DNA from: Gammaproteobacteria bacterium
Lineage (GTDB): Bacteria; Pseudomonadota; Gammaproteobacteria; Chromatiales; Chromatiaceae
DNA: 9,228 nucleotides
Assembly (NCBI GenBank): GCA_030620735.1
Contig: JAUXDV010000059.1
Span: 1-9,228, forward strand
Reading direction: 5' to 3'
The position numbers and the translations under genes are program-made. Of this stretch, positions 1 to 6,648 are shown in pieces (within the stretch, counting starts at the first letter, position 1; the number at the start of each line of letters is the position of its first letter). The notes under the pieces are model-generated. The model was not told the origin of the DNA and did no database searches. It saw only the letters and a list, made by a program, of their open reading frames with translations.

Positions 1-696
1 CTGATCGGTGTCTCGGCCGGCAAACTGCTGCCCAAAGCGGGTGGCTGGATGGATACCGTCAAGGCGGTGTTCGGCGTGGTAATGCTGGGTATTGCAATCA
101 GCATGCTGGAGCGTCTGGCACCAACCTACCTGCCGGTCTATGTTCCCATGATCCTGTGGGGACTGCTGCTGGTGGTCTCCGCCATCTATATGGGTGTGCT
201 GGAGCCGTTGACAAAAGATGCTTCGGGCGGACGCAAATACTGGAAAGGGATTGGCGCCGGGATGCTGATTTACGGCACGGTGATTCTGATCGGCGCATCC
301 ATGGGCAACAGTGATCCGCTGCAGCCGTTGACCAGCGTCGAAAAAGTGCACTTCAAGCAGGTCACCACGGTGAATGAACTGCAACGGGAGCTGCAGCAGG
401 CGAAAAAACAGGGCAGGGGAGTTTTGGTTGATTTCTATGCCGACTGGTGCGTCTACTGCAAAACCATGGAGAAAGTTGTGTTTCCTGATCCACGGGCTCA
501 GAAGAGTATGCAGGGATTGCTGCTGTTGCAGGCCGATGTCACCTCCAACCAGGAGCTGCTGAGCCATTTTGGACTGACGGCGCCACCAACGATCCTGTTC
601 TTCAGCCGTGATGGTGAGGAGTTGTGCGATTACCGCCTGGTTGGCGATGTCACGGTTCCGCAGCTTGTGGAGCAGCTCAAGCGGGCCTTTCCATGA
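1..696 (+). CDS. dsbD: Thiol:disulfide interchange protein DsbD, C-terminal part (5' end outside window)
   Basis: The reading frame is open from base 1, so this is the last 231 residues of a protein that begins upstream; the ATG at 49 is internal. DsbD carries electrons from cytoplasmic thioredoxin across the inner membrane to periplasmic disulfide reductases. Visible here are the last three membrane helices of the central domain (about codons 17-38, 44-66 and 80-100), then the periplasmic thioredoxin-like gamma domain. That domain has its redox motif at codons 150-153, Cys-Val-Tyr-Cys inside DWCVYCKTME; E. coli has Cys-Val-Ala-Cys. The TAPPTILFF stretch supplies the thioredoxin cis-proline. 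The stop codon overlaps the next gene by ATGA. The fold and family are clear. The N-terminal alpha domain cannot be assessed because it lies outside the window. Confidence 0.95.
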   Translation: MIGVSAGKLLPKAGGWMDTVKAVFGVVMLGIAISMLERLAPTYLPVYVPMILWGLLLVVSAIYMGVLEPLTKDASGGRKYWKGIGAGMLIYGTVILIGASMGNSDPLQPLTSVEKVHFKQVTTVNELQRELQQAKKQGRGVLVDFYADWCVYCKTMEKVVFPDPRAQKSMQGLLLLQADVTSNQELLSHFGLTAPPTILFFSRDGEELCDYRLVGDVTVPQLVEQLKRAFP

Positions 697-1259
697 TATT
701 TCGCTATCTGCTCTATTCATTGATGCTTGGTATTGTCGCCTCCATTGTCGGCGCCGTCATTGCGGTGCAGCATCATCCCGAACGCTTTTCGAATTTCATG
801 GGTATGGATCAACAGCTGCTCAAACGCGTACCCCAATTTCAGCTTGAGGATATCGATGGCAAGCTGCACACCTACACCGAATGGAATGGCAGCATCATGG
901 TTCTTAATTTCTGGGCGACCTGGTGCCCGCCATGCCGCGAAGAGACGCCCGGCTTTGTGGAGCTGCAGCACAAATACAAGGATCAGGGAGTGCAGTTTGT
1001 CGGCATCGCTATCGATGATGTCGACAAGGTGCGTGACTTCATGGACACCTTCGGCGTCAACTATCCGATGCTGATGGGGAATCTGCAGATCGTCGAGCTC
1101 TCCCGGGAGATGGGCAACCGCCTTGAAGCGCTGCCTTTCACTGTGATTGTCGATCGACATGGCTACATCACGAAACGCTATATGCGCGGACTGACGAAGC
1201 AGGATGTAGAAGCCGTCATCACAAATCTTCTGGGCAAGGATCACAATGCCAAAGAGTAA
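693..1259 (+). CDS. Membrane-anchored TlpA/ResA-like thioredoxin
   Basis: This is a 188-residue protein. I chose the ATG at 693 because it overlaps the dsbD stop (ATGA) and puts a hydrophobic segment (residues 4-25) right at the N-terminus. An upstream in-frame ATG at 624 lies deep inside dsbD and would add a non-membrane tail. After the anchor comes a TlpA-type domain with the motif NFWATWCPPCREE (Cys78 and Cys81) and the cis-proline at Pro148 (LPFT). TlpA/ResA proteins reduce disulfides in periplasmic clients such as apocytochrome c, usually with electrons from DsbD or CcdA, so the neighbouring dsbD is a fitting partner. The specific client cannot be told. The last 14 bp overlap polA. There is no strong Shine-Dalgarno sequence before 693, which fits translational coupling to dsbD. 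Confidence 0.92.
   Translation: MIFRYLLYSLMLGIVASIVGAVIAVQHHPERFSNFMGMDQQLLKRVPQFQLEDIDGKLHTYTEWNGSIMVLNFWATWCPPCREETPGFVELQHKYKDQGVQFVGIAIDDVDKVRDFMDTFGVNYPMLMGNLQIVELSREMGNRLEALPFTVIVDRHGYITKRYMRGLTKQDVEAVITNLLGKDHNAKE
1236..1240 (+). promoter_or_regulatory. Ribosome binding site of polA, inside the tlpA-like gene
   Basis: AAGGA lies 5 nt before the polA ATG at 1246. Both the site and the start codon are within the end of the tlpA-like reading frame. No separate polA promoter is obvious in the preceding coding sequence, so polA is probably translated from the dsbD-tlpA transcript. That last point is inference. Confidence 0.65.
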
Positions 1260-3957
1260 TCTCTTCGTTGTCGTCGACGGCTCCTCCTACCTGTTTCGCG
1301 CCTTTCATGCACTGCCGCCGCTGACGAATTTCACGGGGGAGCCGACGGGCGCCATCGTCGGCGTCATCAATATGCTCAATAAGCTCCTCAGCGACCATCC
1401 GCCGACACATGTTGCAGTCGTGTTTGATGCGCCTGGCAAGACCTTTCGCAATGATCTCTACCCCGAGTACAAGGCGCACCGACCTCCAATGCCGGATGAT
1501 CTGCGTGTGCAGATCGAACCCCTGCAGCAGATCATCAGGGATATGGGATTGCCGCTGCTTATCGAGAGTGGCGTGGAGGCGGATGATGTGATCGGAACCC
1601 TGGCGGCCGAGGCGACCCGCATAGGCATGCAGACGCTGATCTCGACGGGCGACAAGGATCTGATGCAGCTGGTGAACGAGCATGTCACCCTGATCAACAC
1701 CATGGGTGACATCCGCACCGATATTCAGGGGGTGATGGATAAATTTGGTGTGCGCCCTGAGCAGATCATCGATTTTCTGGCGCTGGTTGGCGACACTGCC
1801 GACAACATCCCCGGAGTCTCTAAATGCGGACCTAAAACCGCTGCAAAATGGCTTGCTCAGTATCAGACGCTTGAAAACCTGGTCGAGCATGCTGATGACA
1901 TCAAGGGCAAGATTGGAGAAAATCTGCGTGCTGCTTTGGATCAGTTGCCGCTGTCAAAACAGCTGACCACCATCGTTGTCGACCTGTCACTGGGTGTGAC
2001 ACCGCAGCAGTTGCAGCAGACGCCGCCTGACAGGGAGGCATTGCGCAATCACTTTGAGCGCATCGAGTCGAGCCGCCTGCTTGCTTCACTGGATCGGCAC
2101 AGCAGTGAAGCCGTTGCTGAAGAGTTGCCGCATGAGACAATCGATGATGTTGACTATCAGACGATTCTTGAACAGCAGCAGTTTGAGCAGTGGCTCGCGC
2201 GTCTCGAAACCGCTGAACTGATCACCCTGGATACCGAAACCACCAGCCTCGATTATATGCAGGCGGAACTCGTCGGACTCTCGTTTGCGCTTGAAACCGG
2301 AGAGGCCTGCTACATTCCCGTTGCCCACAAGGATCCGGATGCGCCGCAACAGCTTGACCGTGACATCGTGCTGCAGCGCCTCAAGCCGATTCTGGAGGAT
2401 CCATCCAGGGCCAAGCTCGGACAGCATCTGAAATATGATATGAATGTGCTGGCCCGTTATGGCATCGATCTGCAGGGTGTCGCCTATGACACCATGCTTG
2501 AGTCCTATGTCCTCAATTCGACAGCAACCCGCCACGATATGGATTCGCTGGCGAAAAAATACCTCGGCTACACCACCATCAAGTTTGAGGATGTCGCCGG
2601 CAAGGGTGCCAAACAGATCACCTTCGACCAGGTGCCGCTGCAGCAGGCGGCTCCCTATGCCGCGGAAGATGCCGATATCACCCTGCGCCTGCACCGGCGT
2701 TTGTGGGGAGAGCTGCAAAAGGAGTCGGCGCTGCGCTGCGTATTTGAAGAGATCGAGATCCCGCTGGTTCCAGTGCTGTCGCGCATCGAGCGCACCGGGG
2801 TGAAGATCGACAGCGCTATGCTGGCCCGGCAGAGTAGTGAGCTTGCAAAGCGCATGCATCTGCTGGAAGGCAAGGCATATGAGATTGCCGGGCGTCCCTT
2901 CAATATGGGGTCGCCCAAACAGATTGGTGTGATCTTCTTCGAAGAGCTGGGGATGCCGGTTGTCTCCAAAACACCCAAAGGTGCGCCGTCGACGGCCGAG
3001 TCGGTATTGCAGAAGCTGGCCGAGGATGGCCATGAGCTGCCGGCGGTGATCCTCGAGCATCGCGGCCTCGCCAAGCTGCGCTCGACCTATACGGAAAAAC
3101 TGCCATTGATGATCGACAAGGATAGCGGGAGGGTGCATACCTCCTATCACCAGGCGATTGCAGCCACGGGACGCCTGAGTTCCTCTGATCCCAATCTGCA
3201 GAATATCCCGGTGCGCAGTGAAGATGGCCGTCGTATTCGCCAGGCATTCGTGCCGGAGGAGGGCCATATCATGGTCGCTGCAGACTACTCGCAGATCGAG
3301 CTGCGCATCATGGCGCATCTCTCTGGCGACGAGGCGTTGTTGAAGGCATTCTCCGAGGGCCGGGATATCCACACAGCCACGGCCGCAGAGGTTTTTGGAG
3401 CTGAAATTTCACAGGTCACAGTTGATCAGCGCCGTTCAGCCAAGGCGATCAATTTCGGACTCATCTACGGCATGTCCGCCTTTGGCCTGGCAAAGCAGCT
3501 GGATGTCGGACGAGGTGTTGCACAGGAGTATATTGACCTCTATTTTGAACGCTATCCCGGCGTGCAAAAGTTTATGGATCAGATTCGTGCACAGGCGCAT
3601 GCTGACGGCTATGTCGAAACCATTTACGGGCGCAGGCTCTATCTTCCGGAGATCAACGCGCGCAACGGCCAGCGCCGTGCAGCGGCGGAACGCACCGCGA
3701 TCAATGCACCGATGCAGGGGAGTGCGGCGGATATCATCAAGCGCGCCATGCTGGCTGTCGACGCCTGGATACAACAGGAACAGCCGCCGCTGCGCATGAT
3801 TATGCAGGTGCATGACGAACTGGTGTTCGAGATTCGTGAAGATGCATTAGAGGAGTGTGTCGAAACCATCAAACAGCTGATGGAACACGCGGCCGATCTG
3901 GATGTACCGCTGGTCGTTGATGTCGGCACCGGCGCCAACTGGGACGAAGCGCATTAG
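1246..3957 (+). CDS. polA: DNA polymerase I
   Basis: This is a complete 903-residue protein (E. coli Pol I has 928). It fills gaps, replaces RNA primers of Okazaki fragments and acts in excision repair in the cytoplasm. All three activities look intact. The 5'-3' exonuclease (about residues 1-290) has Asp11, Glu111, Asp113, Asp114, Asp136, Asp138, Asp183 and Asp186, plus a helix-hairpin-helix near 187-200. The 3'-5' exonuclease has Asp329-x-Glu331, Asp398, and Tyr471 with Asp475. In the polymerase domain, motif A has Asp680 (DYSQIELR). Motif B has Arg729, Lys733, Phe737 and Tyr741, and motif C has His856-Asp857-Glu858. These match E. coli residues at an offset of 25-26. Phe737 corresponds to E. 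coli Phe762, the residue that disfavours dideoxynucleotides. The ATG has a good ribosome site and overlaps the upstream gene by 14 bp. Confidence 0.98.
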   Translation: MPKSNLFVVVDGSSYLFRAFHALPPLTNFTGEPTGAIVGVINMLNKLLSDHPPTHVAVVFDAPGKTFRNDLYPEYKAHRPPMPDDLRVQIEPLQQIIRDMGLPLLIESGVEADDVIGTLAAEATRIGMQTLISTGDKDLMQLVNEHVTLINTMGDIRTDIQGVMDKFGVRPEQIIDFLALVGDTADNIPGVSKCGPKTAAKWLAQYQTLENLVEHADDIKGKIGENLRAALDQLPLSKQLTTIVVDLSLGVTPQQLQQTPPDREALRNHFERIESSRLLASLDRHSSEAVAEELPHETIDDVDYQTILEQQQFEQWLARLETAELITLDTETTSLDYMQAELVGLSFALETGEACYIPVAHKDPDAPQQLDRDIVLQRLKPILEDPSRAKLGQHLKYDMNVLARYGIDLQGVAYDTMLESYVLNSTATRHDMDSLAKKYLGYTTIKFEDVAGKGAKQITFDQVPLQQAAPYAAEDADITLRLHRRLWGELQKESALRCVFEEIEIPLVPVLSRIERTGVKIDSAMLARQSSELAKRMHLLEGKAYEIAGRPFNMGSPKQIGVIFFEELGMPVVSKTPKGAPSTAESVLQKLAEDGHELPAVILEHRGLAKLRSTYTEKLPLMIDKDSGRVHTSYHQAIAATGRLSSSDPNLQNIPVRSEDGRRIRQAFVPEEGHIMVAADYSQIELRIMAHLSGDEALLKAFSEGRDIHTATAAEVFGAEISQVTVDQRRSAKAINFGLIYGMSAFGLAKQLDVGRGVAQEYIDLYFERYPGVQKFMDQIRAQAHADGYVETIYGRRLYLPEINARNGQRRAAAERTAINAPMQGSAADIIKRAMLAVDAWIQQEQPPLRMIMQVHDELVFEIREDALEECVETIKQLMEHAADLDVPLVVDVGTGANWDEAH

Positions 3958-3971
3958 GGGATTTTTTTAAC

Positions 3972-3998
3972 CACGGAATACACGGACTACACGGAAAT
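3972..3998 (+). repeat. Three-unit 9-bp tandem repeat (CACGGAnnn)
   Basis: Three 9-bp units follow each other: CACGGAATA, CACGGACTA and CACGGAAAT. I recognise the ACCACGGA...CACGGA pattern as a common dispersed intergenic element in gammaproteobacteria. Its function is unknown to me. It sits 14 bp after the polA stop codon. Confidence 0.75.
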
Positions 3999-4005
3999 GT
4001 ACTCT

Positions 4006-4031
4006 GGTTCCCACGCTCCTGCGTGGTAACC
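4006..4031. repeat. 26-bp palindromic (REP-like) hairpin
   Basis: The arm GGTTCCCACGC (4006-4016) pairs with GCGTGGTAACC (4021-4031) around a 4-nt loop, with one mismatch in 11 positions. The pattern GGTTCCCACGC...GCGTGGGAACC is familiar as a dispersed gammaproteobacterial repeat. No T-run follows it on either side, so a terminator role is not supported, although the stem could protect the polA transcript end. Confidence 0.75.
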
Positions 4032-4057
4032 ATATCATCACGCTCTTCCCTCATCCG

Positions 4058-4125
4058 TAGGGTGTCAGTAAGCTCCGCGCACTGCACCAAAAAATGGTGG
4101 GATGCGATTCACTTATCCCACCCTA
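4058..4125. repeat. Compound palindromic repeat: two hairpins inside one outer stem
   Basis: Two adjacent inverted repeats are visible. The first pairs GGTGTCAGT (4061-4069) with ACTGCACC (4081-4088), with one bulged base. The second pairs GGTGGGAT (4096-4103) with ATCCCACC (4115-4122), a perfect 8-bp stem. A perfect 7-bp outer pair, TAGGGTG (4058-4064) with CACCCTA (4119-4125), could close both into a cruciform. It shares bases with the inner stems, so the two foldings compete. An A-run (4089-4094) separates the hairpins. The layout resembles a paired palindrome seen in other gammaproteobacterial spacers. Confidence 0.75.
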
Positions 4126-4253
4126 TAGTCTATTTTTAACGTAATATCTCAATAACCCCGTGCAAGGCAGCAATATGCCTACACCGTCTCGAACTATGCA
4201 CAGGATTATTGAGAAGATACGCAATGACAGCTTAACTTAGCCTATTGTCCTGG

Positions 4254-4273
4254 ATTCCAGCCTTTGCCGGAAT
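4254..4273. repeat. Short imperfect palindrome (ATTCCnGC...GCCGGAAT type)
   Basis: ATTCCAGC (4254-4261) pairs with GCCGGAAT (4266-4273) around CTTT, with one mismatch in 8 pairs. The flanks (CTGG before, GACG after) match the widespread TGGATTCC...GGAATGACG dispersed repeat pattern. No coding or terminator role is apparent. Confidence 0.65.
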
Positions 4274-4355
4274 GACGAAACGAAGAGAGTGGCCAATGTG
4301 ACAGGAAACAAGTCGCACCTCGACCCGACGAGGCTTCTACTGTACCAGGAAATAC

Positions 4356-5735
4356 TTACTCTGAAGGTAAAGGAGGAACTCTCAGAACCTGTCCGATCTC
4401 AATAAGGTCTGGATTGTTCAATATATCTCTATTTGCTTTATACAGTAGCGGGTATTTTCTGCCTGAACCATAAATTTTAGCGGCAATCGCATGCAGAGTT
4501 TCACCTTTGAGCACAACGATAGTGCGTATTCTGTCTGCTTGTGCTTTTGCTGTATCAGTACGATCGGGCTTGGTTCTTCCTGTTTCTGCAATAGACTCAA
4601 TACCAGCTTGTGTCGCCTTTACCCCGGGGGTTCTTGAAGTGGATTGTTTATCCCTACCTTCGCTACGTTTAAGTGATGTCTCATCAACTTCAGCATTGAG
4701 TGACTGAATGTACGGATCACTTGGATCACCCTGTGCAATATCCCTGCTGGCTCCAACAATTTCATTGATTGATTTTGCAGCAAACTCCAGGGTTTCTGGT
4801 TGTATATCAAGACCTTCTTTCTTGCGCAGCTCAGCCATGGCATCGTTTACTGCGCGCTCAATTGTATCGATTTCGTTGCCTTCCTTGACGGCGGCAGAAA
4901 CAATACCAGCTAAATCCTCCTGCTTGACCTCTCCACTTGAAACGCCGGTGAGGACTTTTTCCAGCTGGTTAATGACTTGATTGGCTATGGCGCTGGTGTC
5001 GACAGAGTCATCTGGAACAATGGCTGGTTCCGGATTTTCATCGGTGGTAGTGATGGCTCCATTTGATTCCATGCTTGTACCGATCACTTCACTACTAAGT
5101 CCATCGACATAAGAATCGACATTGGCTAGTGCATTGGTTCCGATATCGCTATCTGAAGCAACGTCTGCTGCAGTGGCGGTGTTTTTCGTAGCGGCTGTGA
5201 CAACTTCGCTGAGTGCATCCGCAAAAGAGTCAGCACTGGTTAAAACAGTCGTATCGGCAGTGTCGTCCGGAGCAATAGAAGGATCAAGTTTCTCATCGGT
5301 GACTGTAACAGCCTCACCGGGTGCATCTTCAACAAAATCAGCAGTAGCTAATATCCTGGTGTCGATAGATTCATATGGAGCAACAACCGGGGCAAATTGC
5401 TCATCTGTGGTTGCAACAGCCACACCCGGTGCATCTTCAACAGAACCAGCAACGTCTAATACACTGGTGTCGACAGAATCATCTGGATCTACCGGGGCAG
5501 ATTGCTCATCTGTGGTTGCAACGGCCACACCCGGTGCATCTTCAACAGAACCAGCAACGTCTAATACGTCGGTGTCGACAGAATCATCTGGATCAACCGT
5601 GGCAGGTTGCTCATCTGTGGCTGTGACAGCCTCACCTGGTGCATCTCTATAGTGATCATTGATGGCTAACCAGATAATAAATATATCCAGAATTAACAAT
5701 GAGCAGATCGACAAAATTATGAGGAATTTTTTCAT
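4356..5735 (-). CDS. Membrane-anchored acidic-repeat protein with C-terminal LysM domain
   Basis: This 459-residue protein is not one I recognise by name. It starts with Met-Lys-Lys and a long hydrophobic stretch (about 4-25) without a clear signal-peptidase site, so it is probably an uncleaved anchor with the rest in the periplasm. Residues 31-172 are four 35- or 36-residue repeats beginning Asp-Ala-Pro-Gly or similar and holding acidic cores such as DPDDSVDT. Two more worn copies reach about residue 257. A charged, probably helical section (about 255-365) and a basic, low-complexity linker (about 365-404) follow. Residues 405-454 form a LysM domain (GETLHAIAAKIYGSG ... NPDLIEIGQVLRVP), known to bind peptidoglycan. 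A peptidoglycan-tethered spacer is the likely general role. The gene starts 27 bp after the rhodanese stop, so the two are probably co-transcribed. A possible ribosome site, AAGGA, lies upstream of the ATG. Confidence 0.85.
   Translation of the reverse strand: MKKFLIILSICSLLILDIFIIWLAINDHYRDAPGEAVTATDEQPATVDPDDSVDTDVLDVAGSVEDAPGVAVATTDEQSAPVDPDDSVDTSVLDVAGSVEDAPGVAVATTDEQFAPVVAPYESIDTRILATADFVEDAPGEAVTVTDEKLDPSIAPDDTADTTVLTSADSFADALSEVVTAATKNTATAADVASDSDIGTNALANVDSYVDGLSSEVIGTSMESNGAITTTDENPEPAIVPDDSVDTSAIANQVINQLEKVLTGVSSGEVKQEDLAGIVSAAVKEGNEIDTIERAVNDAMAELRKKEGLDIQPETLEFAAKSINEIVGASRDIAQGDPSDPYIQSLNAEVDETSLKRSEGRDKQSTSRTPGVKATQAGIESIAETGRTKPDRTDTAKAQADRIRTIVVLKGETLHAIAAKIYGSGRKYPLLYKANRDILNNPDLIEIGQVLRVPPLPSE
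5220..5645 (-). repeat. Coding tandem repeat, four units of 105/108 bp
   Basis: Four in-frame units of the LysM gene lie at 5541-5645 and 5436-5540 (105 bp each) and at 5328-5435 and 5220-5327 (108 bp each). The first two differ at about 12 of 105 positions by eye. The third matches the second almost perfectly over a roughly 44-bp part but is much more divergent elsewhere, a mosaic pattern. Degenerate copies continue towards about 4965. Confidence 0.9.
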
Positions 5736-5762
5736 TTGGAACTATCCTTTCCGCAAACGAGG

Positions 5763-6422
5763 TTATGGAGCAACCGTTGTGAGTCCCAATAATTGCCATG
5801 CCTGCATTCCGCCGCGATACCAGAAAAGCTTCTCCTCTGGATATCCTATCGAGGTGAGATTTTTGATCGCACGGGGAGATTGATCACACCATAGACCGTT
5901 ACAAAAGAGCAATAACTCCCGTGCATTGTCAAAATTCCATTTGCCATCTTCTCCTTCTACCGCTCCTAACAATTGGATGATTTTTTTAGTATGTGGATTC
6001 TCTATCCCGGCGCTCAAAACTGTAAACGGGATATTGACTGACCCGGGAATTGTTCCTTTTTCAAACCACTTTGGCATTCTGGCATCAACTAAAACGCCTG
6101 ACTTATCCTTTACTTTTATCTCCAGGAAGTCGAGTAGCTCTATCTCACCTACAGTTTCAATACCTGGAGCTAATTTCATAGGATGAACGCAAAAAGGAGG
6201 GCAAGGACGAGAAGTTTTTGCGAAACTATTTGTCAGGCGGTTGGATATTTCCTGAACTCGCTCAATCCTTACCTCTTCGCCATTATGCATGACATCGAGG
6301 TAGGGGCGGTCAGCTGTGATTTTAACGTCATCATCAGCCTGTACTATAAACGACAATAGTAATAACGATATAGTCAGGAAAAAATCGCCAGGACTAATCA
6401 TTGTGTGATTGAATTTTCTCAT
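5763..6422 (-). CDS. Exported rhodanese-domain protein with two cysteine pairs
   Basis: This is a 219-residue protein. I chose the ATG at 6422 because AGAGGA lies 5 nt before it and it gives a clean signal peptide: a basic start, a hydrophobic core (14-27) and a Val-Gln-Ala site after residue 29. The frame runs further upstream, but only through non-coding repeat DNA from a TTG codon. The rhodanese domain (about 95-215) has VDAR (112-115), GTIPGSVNIPF (123-133) and an active loop CNGLWCDQSPRA with Cys174 as the likely catalytic residue and a second Cys179. It ends with FWYRGGMQAW. Rhodaneses move sulfane sulfur or act in thiol chemistry; the substrate here is unknown. A separate Cys-Pro-Pro-Phe-Cys motif (74-78) lies before the domain. 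The protein should be periplasmic. It is the first gene of a probable operon with the LysM protein. Confidence 0.9.
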   Translation of the reverse strand: MRKFNHTMISPGDFFLTISLLLLSFIVQADDDVKITADRPYLDVMHNGEEVRIERVQEISNRLTNSFAKTSRPCPPFCVHPMKLAPGIETVGEIELLDFLEIKVKDKSGVLVDARMPKWFEKGTIPGSVNIPFTVLSAGIENPHTKKIIQLLGAVEGEDGKWNFDNARELLLFCNGLWCDQSPRAIKNLTSIGYPEEKLFWYRGGMQAWQLLGLTTVAP

Positions 6423-6427
6423 TGGTA

Positions 6428-6433
6428 TCCTCT
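6428..6433 (-). promoter_or_regulatory. Ribosome binding site that fixes the rhodanese start
   Basis: Read on the minus strand, AGAGGA lies 5 nt before the ATG at 6422, after a run of A. It is the best Shine-Dalgarno match near any candidate start. It rules against the longer frame that begins in the repeats, and is better placed than for the internal ATG at 6401. Confidence 0.7.
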
Positions 6434-6504
6434 TTTTTTCATATGAAGGGTATCCACTTAGTCCCTTACACTGTAAGTCTAATACATAATGGCAAAGAAA
6501 ATTT

Positions 6505-6591
6505 GTCATTGCGAGTACAGCAAATTCGTCATTGCGAGTGTAGCAAATTTTGTCATTGCGAGCGTAGCGCGGCAAGCTCGTGATGCGCTGC
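6505..6591. repeat. Tandem GTCATTGCGAG repeat, three copies
   Basis: GTCATTGCGAG occurs at 6505, 6528 and 6552, a period of 23 and 24 bp. The first two copies continue with a similar short tail (TACAGCAAATT and TGTAGCAAATT). The third goes on through CGTAGCGC into a longer element ending in GCGCTGC (6585-6591), which can pair with GTAGCGC (6564-6570) if one G-T pair is allowed. GTCATTGCGAG-type elements are common dispersed bacterial repeats. Here they fill most of the spacer between the glycosyltransferase end and the rhodanese promoter region. Confidence 0.85.
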
Positions 6592-6648
6592 GGCTTATCC
6601 CCCTACTGCCTGTTTGAAAACACTGTACGGGGTTGTTAAGAAGTTATC

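Larger units (their letters stand above)
3958..4355. other. Gene-free, repeat-dense spacer between polA and the converging LysM gene
   Basis: About 400 bp without a credible gene separates the ends of two converging genes. A run of seven T (3962-3968) follows the polA stop but has no stem before it, so it is not a convincing intrinsic terminator. The rest is a chain of short repeats, listed separately: a 9-bp tandem, a 26-bp hairpin, a compound double palindrome and a short imperfect palindrome. The stretch 4130-4245 shows nothing I can name. Confidence 0.7.

Noticed and set aside
624..692. An upstream ATG at 624 for the tlpA-like gene
   Set aside because: It lies within the conserved end of dsbD. 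The ATG at 693 gives the normal short N-terminus before the membrane anchor and the typical ATGA overlap.
717..1890. Minus-strand open frames (717-1244 and 1219-1890) opposite the tlpA-like gene and polA
   Set aside because: They are antisense to clearly conserved genes, and their products look like translated shadows with no domain, signal or ribosome site.
2086..3372. A 428-codon open frame on the minus strand opposite polA
   Set aside because: It lies wholly inside polA, whose catalytic motifs are all intact. The product shows no recognisable motif, and long antisense frames are common opposite GC-rich genes.
3950..3970. An intrinsic terminator after polA, suggested by the seven-T run
   Set aside because: No stable GC-rich stem precedes the T-run.
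3972..4031. A CRISPR array or tRNA in the repeat-rich spacer
   Set aside because: The repeats are too short and unlike each other, there are no regular spacers, and no cloverleaf or conserved tRNA loop is present.
5122..5652. A 176-codon plus-strand Ser/Ala/Thr-rich repetitive frame
   Set aside because: It is the reverse reading of the LysM gene's in-frame repeats, which keep any frame open. The minus-strand protein has an anchor, a LysM domain and an operon partner.
6423..6575. An N-terminal extension of the rhodanese to a TTG codon at 6575
   Set aside because: The extra 51 residues are translated from the GTCATTGCGAG tandem repeat (an RND/ARND pattern), lack a ribosome site and would bury the signal peptide.
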